NCBI GenBank assembly: GCA_937871805.1
Contig: CALMQB010000002.1
Span: forward strand, 248,001 to 312,000
From: an uncultured Candidatus Saccharibacteria bacterium
Lineage (GTDB): Bacteria; Patescibacteriota; Saccharimonadia; Saccharimonadales; HK-STAS-PATE-42
DNA: 64,000 bases
Direction: 5' to 3'
Position 1 is the first letter of the stretch; each line of letters opens with the position of its first letter. A program made the position numbers and the translations under genes. Positions 10,501-17,725 of this stretch are shown piece after piece. A model generated the notes under the pieces. That model ran no database searches. It saw only the letters and a list, made by a program, of their open reading frames with translations, and was not told where the DNA came from.

Positions 10501-11816
10501 TTCTTAATCCTGATGTCCCTATCATCTAACTTTTTGGCAAGTGAATCTGGGCCCCAGAATCTGCCCGGCAAGCCTAGGTTTCTTAAAAAACCAGCCTTCA
10601 TGTTTCTGCGTTTTAGAAACTGGAACATGCGCGTCTCCTCCCTCATGGCAGGTTTTATAGCAGACCTTATCCTCTTGCTTGCCTGCCTCCTTCCGAGAGA
10701 ATCGCCAATATCCCAGTCTAGATCGTAGATATCGTCACTCAACCTGAGATCTGGTTTTCCATCGGCAACCGAAATGCTGTATGGCTTATTAATGTCACCA
10801 CCGTCACCAGGATTAGCGTTATACGACACTTCTATACCGTTTTTAGCTAAGATGTCTTCCATATTTGCAGACTGCCAGTCGTCAAAAAGCTGCTTAACGC
10901 GACCTTGTCTTTCGCCCATTCTAGCCCGACATGGCGAAGTCCCAGTTGCAGATGCAACAGCAGATACTGCATTTGTACTAGAGCTGTAATACCCTTTACA
11001 ACTTTCAATTGCGACCCTGTCTCTTAGAAACGACATGAGGAGCTGCTGACCCATCTTATCCATTGCTCGCTCACCGAGTTCTCCAGCTCTATTTTCAATC
11101 CAGTTTTGAATGGCATGCGGTATAGCTAAGATAATACCTACTGGAACTGAAATTACTGCAGTTATCAATACCCCGAGGAGCGCCGCTTTAAGCCTTTTTT
11201 TGCCTTTGCCAACTAAGTTAAACTTGCGAACCTTCTTTTCTTGGGCACTTTTTTTAGCTAGATTTAGTCTGGACTCTCTATCGGCCCGATCCTGGTTTAT
11301 AAGTGAGCCTAGAGATTCTTTTTCTCTACCTGGGTCACCCCCTAGAATTTTATAAGGAGCAGGCTCTGACGATTCAGATTTAGAGGGTTTGCCGAGCGTA
11401 GGCACAAATTTTCCAGAGGTTCGGGTTGGGCCCGAAGGTTGATCGTTTCCCTCTGCTAAATTTGAATTATTTTCTCCAACTCCAAACTTGCTGTTATAAA
11501 AATCGTTTACAGGACCAGAACCTGATTCTGAGTCTTGATCAATCGAGTCATTTTGAGTGAGTCGTTCTTGGTGAGCTTTTTCCGCTGGATCCCCCTTGGC
11601 AACACCCTCCTGATCGAGGATCTTCTCCAAGTCTCCAATGTAGTTCGATGGTTCGGCAGCAGTAGCATGATTACCTCTGGCCTCGTCTCTTGTCTTTGAT
11701 GGCTCGAAGCCTGTGCTGGGGCGTGATGGACCTGAAGAATTACGTGGCTTCATCCCAGGGGCATTCCTGTTAGCTTTTGAGCTAGAGCCGCTTTGTGGTT
11801 TTAACTTAGTTGGCAT
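7593..11816 (-). CDS. giant secretion-system membrane protein with two C-terminal M15 (VanY-like) peptidase domains
   Basis: The 1407-residue protein begins with about 200 disordered Ser/Pro/Asp/Lys-rich residues, then a basic stretch and a membrane segment (about 210-232, AALLGVLITAVISVPVGIIL). Further hydrophobic segments occur near 545-570 and 790-815, so the middle could act like VirB6/TrbL. The C-terminal third has two zinc peptidase domains of the D-Ala-D-Ala carboxypeptidase (M15) type. The first, about 1110-1245, has SNHQMGYAIDF and EAWHWEH. The second, about 1300-1405, has SNHQSGSALDF and DPVHWS, with Asp in place of the catalytic Glu as in the M15C endopeptidases. Gly/Ser-rich linkers separate them. 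It lies between VirB4 and the 3D-M23 hydrolase, so it is probably the channel or cell-wall-crossing component. Exact function is inferred. Confidence 0.75.
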   Translation of the reverse strand: MPTKLKPQSGSSSKANRNAPGMKPRNSSGPSRPSTGFEPSKTRDEARGNHATAAEPSNYIGDLEKILDQEGVAKGDPAEKAHQERLTQNDSIDQDSESGSGPVNDFYNSKFGVGENNSNLAEGNDQPSGPTRTSGKFVPTLGKPSKSESSEPAPYKILGGDPGREKESLGSLINQDRADRESRLNLAKKSAQEKKVRKFNLVGKGKKRLKAALLGVLITAVISVPVGIILAIPHAIQNWIENRAGELGERAMDKMGQQLLMSFLRDRVAIESCKGYYSSSTNAVSAVASATGTSPCRARMGERQGRVKQLFDDWQSANMEDILAKNGIEVSYNANPGDGGDINKPYSISVADGKPDLRLSDDIYDLDWDIGDSLGRRQASKRIRSAIKPAMREETRMFQFLKRRNMKAGFLRNLGLPGRFWGPDSLAKKLDDRDIRIKNRHTKWRHYLTKHVIELGNGRLGTILEVILDGDASKIKPSELIKQNKILRLAAEKLGDEAVEKIIDKYSKKSASEVATQIVADLLQKLFKEAGEFAGELLVKGIPIVGQILLAFAILDLMDLATDGSLQKWISTTNAAQYMEISNLLATETSEELRFWVDAPSAVDMRRSMIDGLSSSRMFVNTVGYKSVSGKKAPGYGCKPKVDTSTLFSAVGGIFNGENPESLERTGMADDQDVCTNNRVDYDPLSPLNGVFGFVQGNPTGVDLTNYTDKCILEVVGNPFGGSVPANPITSSGICPTAQEVFHKSKDAVSYISGKLLDPISDWISNISFVKSMTDNFMTWFNNAITIFLTGSSLAGAELLTGGYGTDTKSGARIFDAVSGGNQVTSNAFAKGAGDGGGLGGTTVTPTQAAEINKSIASERKEELANASIYDRFFDISKPDTLASISMAATVTDGGVDSLINPMKNIATIFGSGRSSAYAAAETRNCSFENSEGQAVTELGVICYTHPDELLDALTEEEIEQYGDPEFCKTYNAEHDAALKAKEEIGGGDEKAVQDPDGSATNTEPNYCELVCTTTDTMGTLFRKDDEICGFKDQPAAAGGGATTTEDYNTTDVPCAAGTTDVGDAKAYKDEKPYDIKLCSIPGFVSTGTEDVDSGINLVRVNSTISEDTLKMFNDMVASGMNTPTAVSSFRSMEFQTSQYGDGSSGEVAKPGTSNHQMGYAIDFALGGCNPGGKDRVGASRDNCQTNSPQTSPPCKDTNGTEVAPMKNTGTVQYDYLTANASNYKFNQLCFEAWHWEHEPAPVTRTTGGGGSGGGSGECAEGLTKVEDTQTYVKGAPTDSTICSYDKFPSTGSEDGGVARFSADVSAKVKEMVDAAAAGGVQLQASSTFRSNAKQEQIYNCFANNVCEPGESYPDAAEPGFSNHQSGSALDFSNGSASWNWMKSNADGYGFKWFGGGDPVHWSTTGG

Positions 11817-11859
11817 AGTTTTTCATTTAGCTTAAGTTTAGCATCAATTAGTAAGCATT

Positions 11860-13782
11860 TTAATTAGCGACTGGAGGGCTAGGGGTTGTGGTAACGTTAC
11901 TGTTTACTGCCTCATAACGCTGTTCAGGATTCTGAGCCTGTAGATTGTATGAGGCATCTGCGATAGAAGTTACCTCATTGGCTTTTAAAAGCTGGGCGGG
12001 GTCAGTAGTGATAATTTCAGTCTCTGTGTCACTAGCTCGAATTTGGATTTGTACATGATTTGAACCCGCGAAGAGAAGACCTTGCCCAACTGGGAACTGT
12101 GTTAAGCGCTTTTTTTCTTCGCTAGTAAGTTTAAATACTTGCTGCAATATATCCACTGCCGATGTAGATTGCTTCATCAAAAGTTGCATCGAAGAGTTTG
12201 AAACAATTGCTCTGCCGGCTTTATCCGTCATCATGTCTTCAACATCCTGAGTAATAGTCGTTAGGCCTAGGTAATATTTACGAGCACGCTTAGCGAGAGA
12301 AAACATAAAGTCTGAAGAATCTTTATACTTTAAAAGTTGCCATGCTTCATCAATAATTAAGTTTCGACGCACCCTATCACTCTTAGTCTTGTTCCAGATA
12401 TGGTTTAAAACAATATACATTCCGACTGGGCGAAGTTCTTCTTCTAGATCTCGAATATTAAAGACGACCAGGTTATTATCTATATCAATATTGCTTTGTT
12501 GGGAAAAAATTCCTGCAAAGGTACCAGTAATATACTTACGAATCATTTGTGCCATCGCGGGGCCTGTTCCTTGCATGTGGGCGAGGGTTTCATAAAGGTC
12601 ACCAATGACTGGAGGCCGGGACTGGTGAGTTAGCGGATCAGCAGTGATTCCCGCTCTGGAATAGGTATCAATCAATGCCTGGTCTAAATCGGCTTCCATT
12701 ACAGGATTCATTTGGCCCTGCATCATTAAGCGGAAGAGGCCGTGAAGCATTATTAAGTTGGCGCGAAGGGCGTTGTCAGCCTCTTCCACATCGATTACTC
12801 GCGGGAGGTCGAAGGGGTTAATCCTGGTTGTAGAGGATAAACTTAAGCGAATATATGCCCCCCCAACAGCTTCGGCAAGCTTTTGGTATTCATTTTCTGG
12901 GTCTAGAATAACCACCTCTGTACCCATCATCATGCTTCTTAACGCTTCAAGCTTCACCGCGAAAGACTTACCAGCTCCAGATTTAGCAAAAACGACCATA
13001 TTAGCATTTTCAAGCCGAAAGCGATCGAAGATAACCAGACCATTATTATGCATATTTATGCCATAAAGGATACCGTTCTCTTGGGTTAGGTCTGAAGATG
13101 TAAAAGGAAAGCTGGTACTTAATGCGCCGGTATTCATATTTCTTCTAATCTGCAGGTCATCTGTATTTTGCGGAAGCGTGGAGTTAAAACCGGACTCCAT
13201 TTGGGAACTGGCAATTTTCGAATAGACCAATTGTTGACCAAGAATTGTTTCAAGCTTATGTTGTACGAAGTCAAGTTCTTCCAAGCTTTTAGAATAGATG
13301 GTTAAATAAAGGCCAAAACGGAAGAAGCGCTCTTCACCAACCTGCAGTCTATCACGAAGTTCTTCAGCGTCAGCGATTGCAGCCTGTTTGCCCGGATCAC
13401 GCGTCCTGCCCTTTTCAGCATCAATCATTAAGCCAGCCTCAAGTTGAGTTACTTTTTTTCTAAGATTCTCTAGCACTATTTGCGAGGCGACTGGGTAGAT
13501 AAACATGCTGACATCAAGCTCTTCGTCTAGGTTGATGATTGGTGAGAGCCACCCAGTAAATATCTGTCGGGGATACCCAAAAACATAGAGTGTTCTAGCA
13601 TAAAAAGTGCCTAATTTGAACTCAGATGAGGAAAACTCAAGGCTACTTGGTGCAACAAAATCACGGAGTTCAGTAATACCTTTTAGAAAGGCTGTTTCGA
13701 CCTCTTGTTGTTCGCGGAGGCGCTGCTGTTCAGTAATACTAATTGTATCCTGAGAATTCTTTTGCTTAGAGTTGAATGCCAT
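11860..13782 (-). CDS. virB4: VirB4/TraC-family type IV secretion ATPase
   Basis: VirB4 is the conserved cytoplasmic ATPase that powers type IV secretion and conjugation. The 640-residue protein has the VirB4 N-terminal region (TFYARTLYVFGYPRQIF...LDVSMFIYPV), Walker A AKSGAGKSFAVK near 272, the following VVILDPENEYQKLAEAVGG, and Walker B RNLIIDEAWQLLKY near 460, then the QDVEDMM and SMQLLMKQS segments typical of the family. It starts 8 nt after the TraC-like gene and is followed after 43 nt by the giant M15 protein, so all are probably one operon. No relaxase, VirD4 coupling protein or VirB11 is present nearby, so DNA conjugation is not supported; protein secretion or DNA uptake are alternatives. 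Confidence 0.93.
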   Translation of the reverse strand: MAFNSKQKNSQDTISITEQQRLREQQEVETAFLKGITELRDFVAPSSLEFSSSEFKLGTFYARTLYVFGYPRQIFTGWLSPIINLDEELDVSMFIYPVASQIVLENLRKKVTQLEAGLMIDAEKGRTRDPGKQAAIADAEELRDRLQVGEERFFRFGLYLTIYSKSLEELDFVQHKLETILGQQLVYSKIASSQMESGFNSTLPQNTDDLQIRRNMNTGALSTSFPFTSSDLTQENGILYGINMHNNGLVIFDRFRLENANMVVFAKSGAGKSFAVKLEALRSMMMGTEVVILDPENEYQKLAEAVGGAYIRLSLSSTTRINPFDLPRVIDVEEADNALRANLIMLHGLFRLMMQGQMNPVMEADLDQALIDTYSRAGITADPLTHQSRPPVIGDLYETLAHMQGTGPAMAQMIRKYITGTFAGIFSQQSNIDIDNNLVVFNIRDLEEELRPVGMYIVLNHIWNKTKSDRVRRNLIIDEAWQLLKYKDSSDFMFSLAKRARKYYLGLTTITQDVEDMMTDKAGRAIVSNSSMQLLMKQSTSAVDILQQVFKLTSEEKKRLTQFPVGQGLLFAGSNHVQIQIRASDTETEIITTDPAQLLKANEVTSIADASYNLQAQNPEQRYEAVNSNVTTTPSPPVAN

Positions 13783-13790
13783 ATGTAAGT

Positions 13791-14681
13791 TTATAAAACT
13801 TCTCCCGAAGCTTTTTCAAGCTTAGCGTCCGTTGCAGCTCCAATACCCTTAGAGACAATTGGGCTGCTAAGGCTGTCAATATCTATCAGTGTCTGGCGAG
13901 TAGCGGTGTCTGGATTGTAATAATTATAAAAAACTTCAATTAGCTCTGACGTGCTGAGCGGAGTGGCGATGACTCCCATTTGTAAGAGACCATTCACAAC
14001 ACTCTGCACCCTGTTGCGAAGCTCAATCTTAGACCTTTCGAGTTCCTCTTCATTCATTCTTACTGGTCCAGAATCATTTTTCTTGAAGAGCCCAAGAATT
14101 GATTTTTTTGTTACGTTGGCTTCCTTGGTTTTATCGTCGACTCCAGGAATTAAAGGGACAACTACGTAAAACTTTTTACTCATAATATTGGTTTGAGAGA
14201 CAAGGTCTGAAATGTAATATATATAATCCTCCATTAAAAGCCCAAGAAGCATGTTGTCTGTTTCCCCTCGGATCTTGGAAAGCTTTTCCAAATAAGGACC
14301 CATATCTATTTTTCGAGAGCGAATTACAATTTGGACTGTGAAATAGAGTGAGTTCAAGAATCCTTGATAGGCGTACTCTACATTTTCCTGCTCTTGAAGG
14401 CTCATGAGGTCGTAATTGATCGACTTAGCCTCTACCACAGCGCGGAAGCTACCATCATTCATAATAACTAAGCCATCTCTAATTTCAGCAAACTTTAGCA
14501 GGTTCTGCGTACTATGAGCCGAAGATTTATCTTTTACGGCCTTATCAAACTCTGCATCGTGGTCGGAAAGGTAAGCATCTATATCACTGGGTCTTCTCTT
14601 GTTTTGCTTAACAACATTTTTTAGAGTACCTAAGCCGGTGGGCTGTGAGTTGTTCTGGGAGTTATTGGGATTTGGCTTCAT
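13791..14681 (-). CDS. TraC-like (VirB4 N-domain-like) secretion protein
   Basis: The 296-residue protein matches the N-terminal, ATPase-free part of VirB4/TraC-type proteins: FAEIRDGLVIMNDGSFRAVV, a segment with YAYQGFLNSLYFTVQIVIRSR, KFYVVVPLIPG, and the typical LIEVFYNYYNPDTATRQTL near 240-258. It has no Walker motifs. The next gene has its own VirB4 N-terminal region, so this looks like a separate accessory subunit and not half of a broken VirB4. It is the first gene of the cluster. An AT-rich stretch with TATAAA/TATAAG-like sequence lies upstream, and a 9-base variant of the window motif (14691) sits 10 nt before the ATG. Confidence 0.75.
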   Translation of the reverse strand: MKPNPNNSQNNSQPTGLGTLKNVVKQNKRRPSDIDAYLSDHDAEFDKAVKDKSSAHSTQNLLKFAEIRDGLVIMNDGSFRAVVEAKSINYDLMSLQEQENVEYAYQGFLNSLYFTVQIVIRSRKIDMGPYLEKLSKIRGETDNMLLGLLMEDYIYYISDLVSQTNIMSKKFYVVVPLIPGVDDKTKEANVTKKSILGLFKKNDSGPVRMNEEELERSKIELRNRVQSVVNGLLQMGVIATPLSTSELIEVFYNYYNPDTATRQTLIDIDSLSSPIVSKGIGAATDAKLEKASGEVL

Positions 14682-14820
14682 TATCTAAGGTTAAGTTTAG
14701 CTTTATCTTATAAAAGAACTGGATTTATGAATTCAATTTCTTAGACCTAAAGAGGTTATCAATAGCTTTTATAGCTTATGATTATTACACAACTAGTAAG
14801 GTTTTTTCCAGGATATGCCG

Positions 14821-15243
14821 CTAAGGAACCTCTTTGAGTAAGCTTGCTTTTTTAAAAGTCTTTTCAAGTTGCTCAACTAATGATAAATATGGCATTTTAG
14901 CAAGGATTTCATTGTGAACAAAGATGACCGTAAGCTGCTCTTGATCAAGTTGACTTAAGTTTAAGCGGAGCCATTCATAGATTCGGCGACGGATTCTGTT
15001 TCTAGTCACTGCACTTTTGGAGACTTTCTTGCTTACCACCACAGCAAACTTCGGAGCTGGAGACATCCCCTTATTAAGCTTGGGGTGAGTGCTGATCAAC
15101 TTTGTGTAGCGCGAACTCAGATGGCTATGGTTAGAAGGCAAAGTCCTTAGGCTTAAAAAGTCTGACCTAAATGAGGGGCCTTTTCTTAAAACTATCCTGA
15201 TGAAGCCGTCCCAACTTGTAAAACGATACCTTTTTTGAATCAT
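14821..15243 (-). CDS. rnpA: ribonuclease P protein component
   Basis: RnpA binds the catalytic RNase P RNA and helps mature tRNA 5' ends. The 140-residue protein starts with the usual KRYRFTSWDGF-type motif and carries the RNR signature RNRIRRRIYEWLR near 90, preceded by KFAVVVSKKVSKSAV. It lies 102 nt downstream of rpmH on the same strand, the classic bacterial rpmH-rnpA order. The usual next genes (yidC, jag) are not here; the secretion cluster follows instead. The insertion around SNHSHLSSRYTKLIS makes it slightly longer than the typical ~120 residues. Confidence 0.92.
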   Translation of the reverse strand: MIQKRYRFTSWDGFIRIVLRKGPSFRSDFLSLRTLPSNHSHLSSRYTKLISTHPKLNKGMSPAPKFAVVVSKKVSKSAVTRNRIRRRIYEWLRLNLSQLDQEQLTVIFVHNEILAKMPYLSLVEQLEKTFKKASLLKEVP

Positions 15244-15345
15244 AGGCTTAAGAGTACAGTACCGCCTGCTGGTTCATCAAGAAGCTATCCTTAAAAATAT
15301 AAGGTCAATTCTTGATTTTGGAGAGAAGATACTGGTTTCTGAGGC

Positions 15346-15483
15346 TTAGTAGCTGAGCTTTTTTCGGCCCTTAAGTCTGCGAGCTTTAATAACCGCCCTA
15401 CCTCCTGCGCTAGACATTCTTTTTCTAAAACCGAACTTACGCTGAGCTTTTTTTTTCTTTGGTTGAAATGTTCTTTTTGACAT
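15346..15483 (-). CDS. rpmH: 50S ribosomal protein bL34
   Basis: A 45-residue basic protein read on the minus strand from the ATG at 15483 ([19 protein letters not shown]...[19 protein letters not shown]). It has the bL34 pattern: KRTFQP at the start, HGF-like KFGFRKRM, and the [16 protein letters not shown] tail. It lies just before rnpA, as in most bacteria. The KKKK codons contain a run of nine A. An ORF of this size is easily missed by automatic calling. Confidence 0.95.
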   Translation of the reverse strand: MSKRTFQPKKKKAQRKFGFRKRMSSAGGRAVIKARRLKGRKKLSY

Positions 15484-15522
15484 AGGTTAGTATTTTATCA
15501 CAAAAGGACCTCGCCTAGCTAT

Positions 15523-16290
15523 TTACTGCCAATCGATAATGATTCTGCTTGTCATTGTTTTTAGTTTGTAGGACCATAAATTAAACCAAAGGACGCTAGA
15601 GGTGACAATTAGTGGACCAGTAATCCGCTCGGCAAACTTTACCCAGTATTCTGTTTGAGTGTTTAATTCCTCAACTTTGAAGCCATATTTGAAGTTGGCA
15701 TAAAATGATAAGGAAAGTGCCAAAAGAGTTAAGAAAATTAAAATCCTAGCTAAGTAGAATTCAAATTTACGGTCCAAATGCACCCGGCGTCTTTTGCCTC
15801 TTCTGCTAGTCACAATTCTACCGGTAATAATGCTACTCTGACGGCCGTCTTCACGAATTTCAATATCTGAGATGATAATCTGTTCCAGATATTTGGTAAC
15901 TGAGAACCTATTTTTTCTATAGAAGTTATTAAAATTTTCAACCATTGACCCTACGATAGCCTTGGAGAAATCTTTTAGTTTTTCTAAATTATGTTTATAG
16001 ATTATTAAAACTAATTCATCTTGATTGCGAGACGCAACGATACCTTCGGTGCCGCTTCCGGAAAATATGTAGTCCATTATTTTGAGACCACGTTCTTCTG
16101 GCTTGGCCATGGAGCCCACAAAACTTTCAATTTTATCTTTAACTAAAATTTGTCTAGGGTCATCAAGCCATTCTTGGTCTGCTTTTAGGTCTACGAGGTT
16201 AAAGCCCTCGAGCCTTAAAAAGTTTTCTAAGGCTTGCCTAGGTTCAGAAATACTCCCATCTTCAAACTTAATCCTGATGACTGCTCTCAT
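15523..16290 (-). CDS. conserved-type membrane protein of unknown function
   Basis: I do not recognise this 255-residue protein. The N-terminal ~170 residues look soluble and mixed alpha/beta (MRAVIRIKFEDGS, then FLRLEGFNLVDLKAD). A basic patch SRRGKRRRVHLDRK precedes two membrane segments, about 180-203 (LARILIFLTLLALSLSFYANF) and about 222-242 (ITGPLIVTSSVLWFNLWSY). This suggests a cytoplasmic domain tethered by a C-terminal hairpin. It is 39 nt upstream of rpmH on the same strand, so it may be co-transcribed with rpmH and rnpA. No catalytic motif stands out. Confidence 0.6.
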   Translation of the reverse strand: MRAVIRIKFEDGSISEPRQALENFLRLEGFNLVDLKADQEWLDDPRQILVKDKIESFVGSMAKPEERGLKIMDYIFSGSGTEGIVASRNQDELVLIIYKHNLEKLKDFSKAIVGSMVENFNNFYRKNRFSVTKYLEQIIISDIEIREDGRQSSIITGRIVTSRRGKRRRVHLDRKFEFYLARILIFLTLLALSLSFYANFKYGFKVEELNTQTEYWVKFAERITGPLIVTSSVLWFNLWSYKLKTMTSRIIIDWQ

Positions 16291-16364
16291 TTGCGCTAAT
16301 TATAGCAGGCATAAATGAATGGTGCATTGGCCCTTAAGGTTGTGGATAAAAATTATGATTAATA

Positions 16365-16370
16365 TATAAT
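16365..16370 (+). promoter_or_regulatory. -10 box of trhO (leaderless)
   Basis: TATAAT ends 9 nt before the ATG at 16380, so the transcript probably has almost no leader. A TTGTGG about 19 nt upstream could be the -35 box. The same site contains one perfect DnaA-box-like 9-mer at 16341-16349, which may be chance. Confidence 0.5.
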
Positions 16371-16379
16371 TATAAAACT

Positions 16380-17288
16380 ATGGAATATAAGGTTTTACTT
16401 TTTTATAAATTTGTAGTCGTTGAAGACCCGGAAAGTGTGATGTTTTGGCAAAAACAGCTTTGTGAGAACTTAGGTTTAAAGGGACGGATTATTATCGCAA
16501 AGCACGGAATTAACGGAACTCTCGGTGGCAGCATGGTGGGCTGCAAAGCCTACGTCAAGAAAATGAACAGGCACTCTAAGTTTAAGAAAATAAGCTACAA
16601 GTGGAGCGAAGGAACCGGAGACGACTTCCCAAAGCTAAGCGTAAAAGTTAGAAATGAGCTTGTCACACTTGATCCAGAAAGAGAGTTTGATGTCTTTAAC
16701 AAAAGTAAGGGTTTAAGCCCGACTGCCTGGCACCGCTACTTAGAGAAAAATCCCGACGTAACGATCTTAGACGCCAGAAATGTTTATGAAAGTGAAATCG
16801 GGGCCTTTAAGTCCGGCAGCAAAAACTTAATTGTCCCAAAAATAAATGCCTTTAAAGAGATTAAAGACCACCTGAAAAAGGTACCTAAAGATAAGCCAGT
16901 GCTAACTTACTGTACTGGTGATGTGCGCTGTGAATATTTAAGTGCCTACATGAAGGACCAGGGTTTTGCAGAGGTTTATCACCTAGAAGGTGGAATTGTA
17001 AAGTATGGGCAGAAGTATGGCGAAGACGGCTTCTGGGATGGTAAATGCTTTACATTTGATAATCGAATGAAGCTCGACTTCGGTACTGGCGAGAAAAAGC
17101 AAGATCTTGCAGAATGCGGGTCATGCGGTCGAAAGACCAGTGAGCAAACAAACTGCTCGTTCGTAAAATGTAATATGCTACAGGTTGTATGTGCTTCTTG
17201 CCAGAAAAATGGGTTTCGGTGTTTTAGCTGTGGAAAGACTGGCATGGGCAGAAAGCTGGAAGGAAAAACGTTCAAAACTTCTGAGTAG
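16380..17288 (+). CDS. trhO: tRNA uridine 5-oxyacetic acid pathway hydroxylase, rhodanese-like TrhO
   Basis: TrhO (YceA/UPF0176 family) hydroxylates uridine 34 of certain tRNAs in an oxygen-dependent way. The 302-residue protein has the family's N-terminal acylphosphatase-like half (GRIIIAKHGINGTLGGS), then a rhodanese domain with ILDARNVYESEIGAF and the active-site loop YCTGDVRCEY, whose Cys matches the family CTGGIRC. HLEGGIVKYGQKYGEDG follows. The C-terminus adds a Cys-rich tail with CGSCGRK, CNMLQVVCASC and CFSCGK pairs, likely a zinc ribbon. It starts near its own -10 box with no Shine-Dalgarno site and ends 41 nt before secG. Confidence 0.88.
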   Translation: MEYKVLLFYKFVVVEDPESVMFWQKQLCENLGLKGRIIIAKHGINGTLGGSMVGCKAYVKKMNRHSKFKKISYKWSEGTGDDFPKLSVKVRNELVTLDPEREFDVFNKSKGLSPTAWHRYLEKNPDVTILDARNVYESEIGAFKSGSKNLIVPKINAFKEIKDHLKKVPKDKPVLTYCTGDVRCEYLSAYMKDQGFAEVYHLEGGIVKYGQKYGEDGFWDGKCFTFDNRMKLDFGTGEKKQDLAECGSCGRKTSEQTNCSFVKCNMLQVVCASCQKNGFRCFSCGKTGMGRKLEGKTFKTSE

Positions 17289-17329
17289 AGTCTGAATACC
17301 GGCTAAAACTATGTTAAACTTAAAGTAAT

Positions 17330-17545
17330 ATGAATATTTTTCAGACTGTTCTAGTCTCAAGTGCTGTAATTATGGTAGTTCTGGTGTTGATCCAGACTAG
17401 GGGGGCTAGTCTTGGAGCTGGCTTTGGTGGGTCTGGCGAACTCTACACTCAAAGAAGAGGCGTAGAAAAGAACTTATTTTCAATCACGATAGTCGCTGCA
17501 ACAGTTTTTGTTGGGAGTATCGTGATGAGCATTTTACTTGGCTAA
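17330..17545 (+). CDS. secG: preprotein translocase subunit SecG
   Basis: SecG is the small accessory membrane subunit of the SecYEG channel. The 71-residue protein has two membrane segments (about 4-22 and 50-70) joined by the Gly-rich loop RGASLGAGFGGSGELYTQRRG, with the family's GSGE..Y pattern, followed by KNLFSITIVAA. Length fits the family. It follows trhO and precedes the solute-binding protein gene by 180 nt. SecY is encoded at 47.3-48.9 kb. A full copy of the window motif (17314) is just upstream. Confidence 0.92.
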   Translation: MNIFQTVLVSSAVIMVVLVLIQTRGASLGAGFGGSGELYTQRRGVEKNLFSITIVAATVFVGSIVMSILLG

Positions 17546-17725
17546 ACTCTAGAACCTGTGAGTTTGGGGTATGTCTCAAACCATCTGCTTCAAATTCTTC
17601 GTTTAAAGTTCATTCGGCTCGATCTTTTTCCATTGGTGTATAAAATATGCTTAGAAATGATGTTAAGCTTAAACGTAAAAGAAAAGCTCAAGCCACTTTT
17701 AGGTATGAGCTAAATTACTCAAACT

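Noticed and set aside
13783-13790. VirB4 split in two by a stop
   Set aside because: The downstream 640-residue protein has its own VirB4 N-terminal region, so the 296-residue protein is a separate subunit.
15448-15456. Run of nine A in rpmH as a phase-variable tract
   Set aside because: It encodes conserved lysines in an essential ribosomal protein, so switching is unlikely.
16341-16349. Perfect DnaA-box-like TGTGGATAA near rpmH/rnpA
   Set aside because: One copy of a 9-mer is expected by chance in 64 kb, and there is no cluster or dnaA nearby.
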